A stretch of 64,000 nucleotides of DNA. Source: Harpalus rubripes. Lineage: Eukaryota > Arthropoda > Insecta > Coleoptera > Carabidae. Made by a program: the position numbers and the translations under genes. The notes under the pieces were generated by a model that saw nothing but the letters and a program-made list of their open reading frames with translations, ran no database searches and was not told where the DNA came from. This document shows positions 33,560 through 43,490 of this stretch, piece after piece; the first letter of the stretch is position 1; every line of letters begins with the position of its first letter. The stretch is taken from contig OY720448.1 of the NCBI GenBank assembly GCA_963082715.1, forward strand, positions 625,001-689,000, in the 5' to 3' direction.

Positions 33560-33904
33560 ACACATTTAATTTTATTTTATTCTTTATCTAAAATCCTCAT
33601 TTTATTATAGCTCCGGTGGCGCAATGGTAACAGCAACGCCTCATGTCATGAGTGCCCTCGGGGCTCTGGGTTCGAATCCCACTAAGGCATGGATGTGTGT
33701 GAAAGTGAACCCACTTTGTAATTGGGATTTAATCCTGTTGAGGCGTTTTAAAAAAAGATAGTTACTTGGATTAGATTATATTTTAAGAAATAAACTGTCA
33801 AAATTAGAGTAAAATTCACTAATCCAAAATAAGGATTAACTTAATTTTTTGTGACTCAAGCTGTAAATGGCGGGAGGTATTGTGTTGGCCACACCAGATT
33901 TTTT
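33560..33904 (+). mobile_element. family D element containing a SINE (D4)
   Basis: SINE family 2 is followed by AGATAGTTACTTGGATTAG, TCACTAATCCAAAATAAGG, GTAAATGGCGGGAGGTATTG and TGTTGGCCACACCAGATTTT. The left end (ATCCTCATTTTATTATAG) mirrors the right flank of the SINE in D3. Confidence 0.7.
33610..33757 (+). repeat. SINE family 2, intact-looking copy
   Basis: A-box TGGCGCAATGG, B-box GGTTCGAATCC, perfect T stem CTGGG/CCCAC-like, then GGATGTGTGTGAAAGTGAAC, LINE-like tail TGTAATTGGGATTTAATCC and a short A-rich end. The cleanest copy in the window. Confidence 0.85.
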
Positions 33905-35160
33905 ATATCAAATCATGGCTCCCCTTGTATACGCGCCTGGCTAGACTACTTTAATATTAATAAAACCAAGTACACAAAATGTGAGTGTGAAACATGGAAA
34001 TCTCTTCCAAACATATCATCGCATATTTAGCAGCCTGGTCATTATATTCATCACTGTCGCCATCCGCAAATAGCGGCCCATATGCAAACTAAACTAACAT
34101 CATCCACGCTATAAATCTTATTATCAGAGCCCGGAAAAAACCCGCCATCCAAGCCCGCGTTTCATTTGTTTCATTGCCTACGTGATTTTATAACTTTTAC
34201 GCATTGAGGCGTGTGTACTTCGGCAAATACCGTCACCATGGAAACGATCTTATCCCGCGGAGAAGTGTCTCGTAAAACGTGCGTTGTTGCGTGTTTCGTC
34301 GCCAGCCACGTTAAACTGATTATATCCGCCCCCGCAGGCCCCTATTTAAACCCCATTGTCGACGCCTGTGGCCCAGATTATCCTTTTTGAATAATAGCAT
34401 TTTGTACGTGCTGTTCGGCTATTTTGGATATTTAGCTTCAAATTTTTGAGCGGAAAGGCAAACGTAATTGAGAAGATATTAACCCTACATAAACATTTCC
34501 AACCCGTGGGTGGAAGTGAAATCTTTTATTTACCATCCAAGTGATTATCATTATAGTTAGGAATGACGTATTTCCTAACCTCTAAAAGCTTAGGAATCGA
34601 CATAATACTATAAAGATTGTGAATAAACATTTTTAGAAGATTGTGACGTAACTTTTCCCTAAAGGGTTAATTGAGTCACGGATACTCCACAGGGATGTTC
34701 TGTTGGGAGGCCGCCAGCTTTTAAACAGTGGAGACGGGCAGGGTTGAAAACCATAGGAATGGTTATAAAAAGGAATAAGGGCGCCACGTAATTTTTAACC
34801 TCAAAATTACGAAAAGGACGGTACTAAACAAAATACTTAAAGAGATCTTACCTACCGTAACGTTGTTGCCTGTAAACGACTGAGGTTTCCGAAATAAAAG
34901 AAATAATTTAATAAAACAGAATTTAATAAATGCAAGTTATAGCGTGCTTAAGGCACGACATGAAAAAATGTAAAGATTGTCAATGTACAATAAAAAATGA
35001 ATATAAGTCGTAAAAAAAGTAAAGAGATCAAAATACACAAATTGTTGAACCCTAATCCCATAACCCAGTTTCGGGCGCGGCGTATATACAGTTATTCGAA
35101 GTGATATCATTTCAAACCTGGGCTACATGCCAGTTGATACGCGCAACCTAGCTGAATACG
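33905..35160. other. intronic sequence with a GC-rich block at 34130-34390
   Basis: 34130-34390 contains CCCGGAAAAAACCCGCCATC, TACCGTCACCATGGAAACG and CGCCCCCGCAGGCCCC, is much richer in GC than its surroundings and is not repeated in the window. There is no ORF or splice-bounded exon. It is a candidate conserved intronic element. Confidence 0.35.
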
Positions 35161-35163
35161 AGT

Positions 35164-36660
35164 GAGGCTGCTGTAAGAATAGATGGTAGGTTGAGTGATT
35201 GGTTTCGTATAAATGTTGCTGTGAAACAGAGCTGTGGTATGTCTCCGTGGTTGTTTATCTTGTATATGGGTGTGTTGTTGCGGAGAGCATTTAGTGAAAT
35301 GGATGGTGAAAGTATCATGCCTGCGTTAGCGTATGCGGATGATGTAGTTGTTTTACGTGAAAATGAAGAGCAACTCAAATGATAGAGAGAATACATGTAG
35401 TTGGAAGAAGTATGAATCTGGAGTTGAATGTAGATAAATCCAAGGTGTTAGTATTTGAAAGGAGTAAATTGGTGACTGTGTGCAATGTGTTGGTGGATTG
35501 AGTGAAACTGGAAGAAGTGAATGAGTTTGTATATTTGGGCAGCATGATGTCAAGGAATGGTCGACTTGATAGAGAAATTGAAAGGAGAGTGAGTGTGGGG
35601 TGTATGGTAATGGGTGCTCTGGGTACGTTTGCTCGAAACGTAAACGTATTTAGAGAAGCTCGATTAAGTTCTAGTAAAAAAAAATTGGGGTGACAAGCCG
35701 TAGGGCAAGCGTAGTACATTATTTTTCATCTTTATGTACGTTAATTTAAATAGTTCCTGTTCTGTTCTGCTATTTTTCATCTTTATGTACATTAATTTAA
35801 ATAGTTTCTGTTTCAAATTTTTACTGGATATTAAGGAGGCCATATACTTTCATATCCAGTAAAAAAATTGGGGTGACAAGCCGTAGGGCAGGAGTAGTAC
35901 ATTATTTTTCATCTTTATGTACATTAATTTAAATAGTTTCTGCTCTGTTCTGTTATTTTTCATCTTTATGTACATTAATTTAAATAGCGTCTGTTTCAAA
36001 TTTTAACTGAATATTAAGGAGGCTAAGCCTGCCTTGATGTATGGAAGCGAATGTTGGGCATGGACGGGAAAGCATAACAAGAGAGTGACTGCCGTGGAAA
36101 TGAGGTATCTACGTGGTGTATGTGGATATGTAAGACGGGATCGCGTGATGAATAATTTGGTGTATGAAGAATATATGGTTAGGAAGAATGTTAAGAGAGT
36201 AGGAATGAGCCAGTTGAGATGGTTTGGTCATGTGGAGAGAATAAAGAGTGAACGGCTTGTAAAGCGTATATATCTTGGTAAAATTGAGGGTGTTCGTTTT
36301 CGTGGCCGTCTAGTTTTTAAGTGGATGGATGTGATTGATAAGGTGCTAAAAGAGAGAAAGTTTCCAAGTGGGAAGAGAAGAAGAGCGTGTACGAATGCGA
36401 TTATGAATGTGGCCGAGGCGAAAGAAGTGTCCTTAGACAGATGTGTGGCAAAAGATAGTTTCGTAACTATTATTGTGGTCCGGTTACGGTGTTTTGCTAC
36501 CGAAAATCGGTCACTTTAATATGATAAGAGTGAGGAATATTTATTGTATGATGTCAGGTTAGTAAGAATGTTGTTGAAAGAGAGAGTGATTATTTTTGTG
36601 GTTGATGTTATTATTATTCTTTCGGGTTTGTGCTAACACACTACGTGGGAAATGCGTGAT
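35164..36660 (+). pseudogene. non-LTR retrotransposon reverse transcriptase and C-terminus
   Basis: Reverse transcriptase fragment starting at VRIDGRLSDWF, with VKQSCGMSPWLF (usual VKQGC.MSP.LF) and the catalytic AYADDVVVL motif at about 35327-35353. After a one-base shift near 35378 it continues with NVDKSKVLVFER, a stop, and EEVNEFVYLGSMMSRNG. At 35673-36024 a tandem-repeat block interrupts it. The C-terminus resumes as MYGSECWAWTGKHNKRVTAV and QLRWFGHVERIKSERLVKRI. Such proteins copy the element RNA into chromosomal DNA. The YADD is intact but frameshifts, a stop and the insertion kill the gene; the endonuclease domain is missing. The 3' end runs into (TATG)n. Confidence 0.85.
35673..36024 (+). 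repeat. tandem duplication (unit ~185 bp) inside a reverse transcriptase
   Basis: AGTAAAAAAATTGGGGTGAC begins units at 35673 and 35858, and TTTAACTGAATATTAAGG-type ends close them. Within each unit ATTTTTCATCTTTATGTAC followed by TTAATTTAAATAG occurs twice, so the repeat is two-level. Not seen elsewhere in the window. Confidence 0.8.
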
Positions 36661-36663
36661 TTT

Positions 36664-36755
36664 ATGTATGTATGTATGTATGTATGTATGTATGTATGTA
36701 TGTATGTATGTATGTATGTATGTATGTATGTATATATGTATGTACATATACGAAA
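36664..36755 (+). repeat. (TATG)n tail of the non-LTR element
   Basis: About 20 TATG units directly after GGGAAATGCGTGATTT. The same end occurs in the 45-bp insertion at 26975. Unlike other microsatellites here it is a retroelement tail. Confidence 0.8.
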
Positions 36756-37135
36756 ATACCACGAACACTAAGAAATAACAAACAAGCTATACTATAATAG
36801 CGCGTTACTTGTGTACAGTTTCTATATACAGAAAGGAAACAAAAAACAGATATCAGACAAGTTTGCACTTGTAAACCTTGGAAACATATAAGAACAATAA
36901 TATATGGGCTTCAAAGACCCGCCCGTGGCAAACGGGAGCTTGCTCTGTCGTTGTAATGAAATGAGTAATATATTCTAGAAAAAGTAATTAAATTTCACAA
37001 ACATAAAAGATATAGTTAACGTTTAAAAGGTAAATGAAATTAAAAAGGGCCTCGTAAGCTCAGTCGTAATTGTATGATTTAAAATGTGTCATACCTTGTT
37101 CCTATTTTATTCTACTTATATTTTCTCTATTTCAG

Positions 37136-37240
37136 ATACTTTTGGTGTTCGTGTTTCGAAGGTTACTCGGGCGAAAAATGCAGCCAAGGTCCGTTGTGTG
37201 AACCAGGTCGATCCATATGTCAGAACGGAGCAACATGCAG
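37136..37240 (+). CDS. CUB-EGF protein, coding exon 3: end of EGF-1, start of EGF-2
   Basis: Acceptor CTCTATTTCAG ends at 37135; donor GTAAGA begins at 37241. The 105-nt exon completes Ser198, encodes residues 199-232 and leaves two bases (AG), again phase 2. It supplies FWCSCFEGYSGEKC, the last three cysteines (202, 204, 213) of the EGF begun in exon 2, with the conserved GY.G before the final cysteine. A second EGF follows: Cys219, Cys226, then NGATC with Cys232, continuing into an exon not found in this window. Six EGF-1 cysteines assemble only when the exons are spliced as called, which is strong support. The longer ORF around it is intron read-through. Function is unknown: extracellular adhesion or ligand binding is typical of CUB/EGF proteins. 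Confidence 0.88.
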
Positions 37241-37684
37241 GTAAGAAATCCCACATTTCTACCTTCACTGTCGGCTCCATCCAGATAGACTTCATATCAA
37301 CTCCATTATGGAGTCACCGCTGAAATCTCGCAAAACCAGACCAGTCACAAAATAAAATATTGCTGTGCGAGAAAGATCTGAGGATGCTGCCTTCGTTGTG
37401 ACAATTTGCAGGAATTTTGCAGGAGTTTTGTAGAAGGATTTCTGGAGTAAAATGTAACTGATTATTATAGCGTTTGTATAAGGAGATATTGGTTAGGTGA
37501 ACCATGTAATCAACAAGCAGTGTTGTATGTAATTGCCATCCCTACATGTTGGTAGTAGTGGATATATCTGACAGCATGTATTATTGCATTACATGATGTA
37601 ATGTACAGGGCAGCGCCGTTACAACAGAAGTGATATTGCTTTGGCCAAAAGAGCGTATTTTTTTGTAAATATTGTAACAAATGT
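37241..37684. other. intron 3 sequence, no feature recognised
   Basis: Apparent ORF 37314-37505 (-) has no domain. Nothing else seen. Confidence 0.4.
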
Positions 37685-39840
37685 TTATTTATTTATTAAT
37701 CGTTCCAACAGGATACTAGATCCCAATTACAGGACGATTATTTATTACAAAATATTAAATAATCATGGGGTGTATTCTGTAAAAAAATGTTAATTTTAAC
37801 ATGCCTTTAAAAAAATTTTTTTTAACATGACTGTTAACAATAAATTCGTTTTTGGTATTCTCTACGCGAAAATTTGACACGGCTGATAAAATCATAAATT
37901 TTAACATGTCTGTTAAAAACTAGAATGAAGTGATCAGCAGGATAGAAAAAAGGCACGTCTTTACTAAAGTCATGTAGTTAGTAACCATAAAACAAATAAA
38001 TAAACATGATAAAAAGAGTAAACTACTGTCAGTTTATGTGTCACTTTGAAATTTTAGAAAACGAATCTGTCTGTCACTTTGAAATTTTAGAAAGACGAAT
38101 AGAAATAATGCAAGAAAATAAATAAAAATCTGCTGCATAATCATGTCTCATTTTTTATGTTCCATATTAAAAATGAATTTCATTGAAATTGTAAATTTTT
38201 AGTTATCATTAGATATGTAAAATTTCTTCTTCTTGATCCTCAGAATTGACTATCCAAAAGTTACGTTGTTTTGGCGAACAACACAGGAATAAGCAATTTT
38301 AACTGCATTTAATACCTATTTTATAACAAAGAACTATGTGTTACGATACATCTAAATTGTGCTCTCGGTATACCATTCAAAGATTCAGTTGTGAATCTTT
38401 CTCGAATTATATTAATTAAATATTTCTACTGGCATCAAGCTGTCATACACAGACATACGATGGAACAGGTGACCGTTATTAAAAAATATACTCCGTAAAA
38501 CAGTTGTATATTGTATTAAATATCACCTAGATATTTTTTATCATCATTTTTATAATTTTTTTTCGTTTTATATTACATTTTCATTCTTAGAAGTGCAACA
38601 TATTCAAATGCTGTTATAATTTTATTGTATAAACGTATGTTAAAATATTAAAGGCATCGATTTGAATGACGTTAAAATATGCAGTTTTAACACCTAATTT
38701 TAACAAGTGTGTTAAAATTTTAACAGAATTGATAGTTACAGAATAGAAAATACATTTTAACAGCAAGTTTATTTTTAACATACTGTTTAAAATTAACAGT
38801 TTCCTTACAGAATACACCCCCATATGGGCTATCAGTAAACATTACAAGAATAAGAAACACATAAAAAAATAAGACAAATTGAATTTAAATTCGCCATAAG
38901 AAATGAATTTAATTAAACAGATATACATATTATAATAAATAGTAACTAATTTCACAAACTTTTACATAATATTTGTTTAAACTTGGTGGGGGAGTCGGCG
39001 AATATGTCAATATTGCATGATATACTATTAAAGGTAGTGCACAGCCGTCGTATTGGAGATTTCATTTCATAATTTGTTCTTGTCATAGTACAGTTAAAAG
39101 TAATTTTATTTCTAGATGTTATACGTGGTACGTTCAGCAGTATTAGTTCTAGACAACATGGATTATCTATATAACCGTTGAGTAATTTAAATAAATATAA
39201 ACAAGACTGAATTTTTTTGCGATTATATAGTCACCATATTAAACTGAGACAACAAATTATTATAATTATGATCAAAACTGGGATAATGCCTGTTAATTTT
39301 GTAATAGCAATATTTTATGAATTTTTTTTGCAATGATTCCAGAAGGTAATTGTATTTGTTATAGATAAGATTCCAAATCTGAGAACAATATTCCAGTTTG
39401 GATCGAACGAAAACAAAATATAATCTTTTCAGAGTTTATGAAAAGATTGTGAATTACGAATTACAAATCTCAGGCTTCCATAAGATGCCTTTACAATATT
39501 GTTGATGTGTGAATTAAAGGTAAATTTGTCGTCAAATAATACACCAAGATCTTTAAACTGTGTAACTCTCTCAAGCTCAATATTTACCATGTTATACCGA
39601 AAAGTATAAACAAAGTAGCTTATTATCTTACATTTACTGAAATTAAAAAATAGTTTAGAAGATTGAGACCAAGCGAGAATTTTGTCAATATCTTTTTGGA
39701 GTAGAATACAGTCGTAGACAGAGTTTACTCTTCTAAATATTTTCAAATCATCTGCATAAAGCAATACATTTGAATGCTGAACTACATCTACAATGTCATT
39801 TATAAAGAGATTGAATAGTATTTACTTGTATGTCGGTGGT
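37685..39840 (-). pseudogene. non-LTR (jockey-like) reverse transcriptase 3' half, interrupted
   Basis: On the - strand translation starts at SISLFINDIVDVV, reaches LLYADDLKIFRR (catalytic motif, about 39730-39765) and continues LAWSQSSKLFFNFSKCKIIS and ERVTQFKDLGVLFDDKFTFN, typical of jockey-like RTs after the palm. Degraded C-terminal sequence runs on to 38821. After the TIR element at 37767-38820, the 3' UTR resumes and ends at CCTGTAATTGGGATCTAG TATCCTGTTGG and a TAAATAAATAAA tail near 37690. 5' truncated upstream of the YADD region; several stops. Dead. Confidence 0.8.
37767..38820. mobile_element. twin TIR element, copy 2 (CAT duplication), nested in LINE
   Basis: Same ends as copy 1 (GGGGTGTATTCTGTAA); CAT at 37764-37766 and 38821-38823. 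1,054 bp. It lies in the 3' region of the retrotransposon remnant at 37685-39840, so it inserted after that element. Confidence 0.87.
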
Positions 39841-40309
39841 TCAGACGCACTTGGTTAATATTAAGAAAGAGCACTAACAAATATTAACAATAACTATTAC
39901 TTAGGTCCACTAATTTTTAAAGCTATGAATATCTCAAGCAATATAAAAAATGTTACGCTTAACATCTTTACAAATGAACCTTCTCAATATATATAAGCTT
40001 CCATCCCTTCAGCCCTTTGCATGCTGGTCGGCATTAACCACAATCCTTGGAAAAACTACCCTAATAAAACAAACGAAGCGCTCGGCGAACCTATGGAAGC
40101 ACACATCACAATATCCATAAATTCATCCGGGATTTCATTATCTCCAGACCAAACCACAAACACACGGAGCGGCACAATAACCATGAGTTATATACACGCA
40201 TTCTTGTCACTCAGAAGACGAGCGGCAAAAACAAAACCTACGACGAACCGAATTTGTGGTTACGACAAGAAATTCACCACTAGAGATGGTTAGGATATAG
40301 GGTTTTACA
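39841..40309. other. unassigned
   Basis: A + strand ORF (40021-40293, 90 codons) has no recognised domain and no acceptor/donor in the phase needed for the CUB-EGF gene. Confidence 0.35.
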
Positions 40310-40359
40310 TATGAGGTAACGTCAAAATATTTTCGGAATTGGTCAATAAAATATTTTTG

Positions 40360-40542
40360 AAAACAGGCGCAACATTAATTTCCTTTAAATGACATACCTC
40401 TTGCATTAACACATTTGTTCTACCGTTCGTTAAACTGTTCAAAACACTCCTGGAAACAATTTTCTGATAATGACTTTAGCTGCCTCGTCAAATTTTCCAC
40501 CACCTCTGCTAGATTAGGAAAACGTTGTCTCTTCAATTTCAT
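40360..40542 (-). pseudogene. mariner transposase C-terminus
   Basis: The - strand reads LAEVVENLTRQLKSLSENCF, then QECFEQFNER, a stop, and NKCINARGMSFKG: the terminal L...F..CF..W..R...CI...G.YF pattern of mariner transposases. The catalytic DD34D domain is missing. A second mariner C-terminus of another subfamily is at 55815. Confidence 0.75.
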
Positions 40543-41410
40543 TTTTACCTCTCGCTAAGGGAGGTATTGGATTCATGCTAAAAATCTCATATCCAGATTT
40601 TAGTGAATAAGCATGTTTTAAGGTCCCTAGAATTCGATTATAACATTTTTACGATGATGTCCGTATGTGCGTGTGGATGTGTGTGTGGATGTTGGATCCA
40701 AGATTTCTCAAATACTGGAAGACTAAAGACATTTTTAACTACGGATTCCTCAATCTAACAATAATGGGAAGAGTTGATTAAGTTTTGGTAACAATTGGAC
40801 AACCGGAAGTAATAGTTACAAGAAAAAAATCATCTAAATATTATTTATCGAAAATTTATGGAAATACTTATACATTAAAGAACATTAAATTTTTTATTCG
40901 ATAAATATAAATTCATTATTATATCTTCTATAGATTTAGAGATAAAGAAATGCATATAAAATAATTTGATGTAAAAATTCTCAGATCAAACTACTTCAAG
41001 GCAAGAAATTTAAATGTTTGTAATTGACACATAAATGTCACTGTCAAAAATATTTGTATGCCACTGTCAAAAATATTTGTACATTATTATGAAGATTATG
41101 AAAATAAAAAAAGTCAACAACGCAAAAGAATATACGTAAAAAAGAATATAAAAGGTATTTGCGAAAAAAATGACAAATATAAAGAAAAAGAAAGTAGAAA
41201 AAGAAAATTTCAGGATATTGAATATAAAGAAAATGTATGTATTGTACATAATTTATATTAAAATATCCCATAGATTTTGCAAATATGTGAGAATTATTTT
41301 GTAGTGAGACATGAATATATGTATTTGTGTTTAAAAATATTTCTTGCTTTATGCGTACAACCAGGTAAAATATATGGCGAGAGGTTATGTGCTGGCCACA
41401 TCAGATTTTT
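40543..41410 (+). mobile_element. family B element, full length (B2)
   Basis: Starts TTTTTACCTCTCGCTAAGG GAGGTATT, then CTAAAAATCTCATATCC, TACGATGATGTCCGTATG, a short TGTGGATG tract, the B body (ATTCCTCAATCTAACAATAA) and GTGCTGGCCACATCAGATTT at 41391-41410. About 865 bp, non-coding. Best reference copy of B. Confidence 0.8.
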
Positions 41411-41605
41411 AACTCTATATCCATTTAATATGAATTATAAAATGCATTCAAATCGTATAGAGAATAAAATATTCTTTAATATTTATAATAACATTAAATG
41501 TGAAAAAATTATACTTAACATCGTTTTTTCAAGAAACACTGTTAAAATCTTCAATTATAATTTTTGGTATCAAAGTTATCACATTAGAAAATTTTATCAC
41601 ACACA

Positions 41606-41683
<78 letters not shown>

Positions 41684-41840
41684 TACATACATACATACAT
41701 ACATACATACATACACATACAGACATCATCGTAAAAATAGTAAAATCGTATTCTATGGACCCTTATTCATCAAAAGCTAACCACTAAATTGTTTGACCAA
41801 AGCCAATACCTTCCTTACCTAAAGGTGACGGAAGGTAAAA
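41411..41840 (+). mobile_element. family A right half (A7), directly after B2
   Basis: Begins at AACTCTATATCCATTTAAT, the same internal A position that follows A3 at 12231, then CA/CATA microsatellite (41600-41716), ACATCATCGTAAAAATAG and the hairpin end GGTGACGGAAGGTAAAA. The left terminus of A is absent. Confidence 0.75.
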
Positions 41841-42209
41841 AGCTCCTAATCACTTTCTGTTTGCTTTTGAAGAAGCGAAATTTTTGCTTGTGCCGCCCTT
41901 ACACAGTCGATTTTTTCATCGACTCATTTCCATATGGCGTATGCTTTCTTTAGCATCTAAAGGTCTCAGGTAGTGATTTCACCTACAGAACGCGGAATTT
42001 GATATTTGCACGCTACTCTGAAAACGATTTTTTTTAAAAAAAGAAAACTAACTGTAAGAAACAACCTGCGAATTTTGCAAACAGAAATTAAAAGAGGGCT
42101 CAGCGATTTCCCTAATTGCGGCTGCCAACTCAAGAAAAAGATATTTTCCTACAGCGATCACCTGCTTGGCTCTATTCAACCATTCCGGGTACTTTTTGAC
42201 GCTACCTCG

Positions 42210-42985
42210 TATAAGAACCAAAAAAATAATCATAACATTTGTTAATTGTCTAACATGATGAAAATTTCCTGAATCAAAGATTTCGTAGTAGGTAAATTAG
42301 TAGATTCCAATTGTGTCAAACAAATTTCGTGTTGTCTGGCTGGAGGTTGTTGTCCTTATTTCCTCTTCCGGTGAGTTCATTTATTGACAATTTCCCTGCG
42401 AAAATAGAGTTGTTTCTCCTAAATTGGCTGTGTTTAGAGCATAATTAGTGACGCTTTGAATAGAGAAATTGAAACCATTCACCAAGTTGATCCCCGTTGC
42501 GACGGACTGAATCAAAAGGAGAGTTTCCTCTTCAACCCGTGATGTTTGCAGGGGTCCATTTGGTCTCAGAACGCTCGCATAGTGACCCAACTAACTTTGT
42601 ATTTGTTTACTGTTGATTAGTTGTATACAGATTTGTAGATATAATGGCAAAGTTAACAATTGCAACTGTGTTTAGTTGTTCTGCATTGTGCATTGAGACG
42701 ATTTATGTACGGACAAAATGAAGGCTGTACGATTAAAGGGACACTGTAAGTAAAAACTGTATATTATTCTCCGCGGAATAATGTATTGTGCAATAATATT
42801 TTGTTTAAAGGTACTTGGTTTGAAACACTTCAATTTGCTCTATAATTTGTACTAACTTTTTCTGCATATGCAAACAAGACCATTATTCCACGCCCTTTTC
42901 GGCAGTTTTTTAATGGCATTAATAGGGAGTTTTTGCACAGCGTTTTCCCGAAAGACGTATACAATAACAGCCGTGTTCATTCGGG
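42210..42985. other. unassigned; - strand ORF 42381-42590
   Basis: The - strand ORF (69 codons, segment EEETLLLIQSVATGINLVNG) has less AT-biased composition than the surroundings but no domain I recognise and no clear acceptor. Could be an old transposon or gene fragment. Confidence 0.3.
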
Positions 42986-43490
42986 CTGTGATTCGTAATC
43001 TAAATGATTAATATGATGACATTAGAAAATCGCAGAACTTTGCGGTCATGCATATTTCTTTTCAAACTAATTAATAATAACATTAATGACTCCAATCTTT
43101 TATCCCATATAAATTTCCATGTTCTCCGCACATGTAATCCTAGACAGAAACTATCTTTTCATGTTGCATTAGCAAAAGTAAATTATGAGCTAAAATGCCC
43201 TGTAAGGCGCATATGTACTTATTTTAATAACATATCTAAGTGTGTAGATATAGACATTTTTAATGATAAATTTAATGTCTACAAATATAAAATAAGTAAT
43301 TATCTTCAAAAAAAAATATGAATGATTATTTTTTTATTGTATTATATTATATTCTGTATTTTTTTTTATGTTACTACTCAGCTACTACTGGCATTCTATA
43401 TTTGGTGTTACTACATATTTTGTAATATTACCCTCTGTAATTGGGACGTAAGTCCTGTTGAGTGGTATAAATAAATAAATAAATAAATAA
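42986..43490 (+). pseudogene. jockey-like non-LTR C-terminus with 3' UTR and tail
   Basis: 43004-43321 encodes a C-terminal segment (LENRRTLRSCIFLFKLINNN ... NPRQKLSFHVALAKVNYE ... PVRRICTYFNN) comparable to LESRRTVSDMMLLYKTFNN ... PINRVMSTYN in the element at 45275. After the stop, TGTAATTGGGACGTAAGTCC TGTTGAG (43436-43462) precedes a (TAAA)n tail to about 43490. Strongly 5' truncated, with no RT catalytic motifs. Confidence 0.75.

Larger units (their letters stand above)
40312..42209 (-). mobile_element. mariner-like element hosting B2 and A7
   Basis: Inverted ends TGAGGTAACGTCAAAA (40312) and CGAGGTAGCGTCAAAA (right end, complemented) are flanked by TA at 40310-40311 and 42210-42211. The transposase 3' end is in 40360-40542 and the 5' region in 41841-42209. 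The centre of the gene is gone and B2/A7 (40543-41840) occupies the gap. 5' to 3' it reads leftwards. Confidence 0.75.

Noticed and set aside
40021..40293. 90-codon ORF as a possible next exon of the CUB-EGF gene
   Set aside because: No EGF cysteine spacing and no acceptor giving the required phase.
42381..42590. - strand ORF as a host exon
   Set aside because: Composition looks coding-like but there is no domain, acceptor or neighbouring exon; listed as unassigned.
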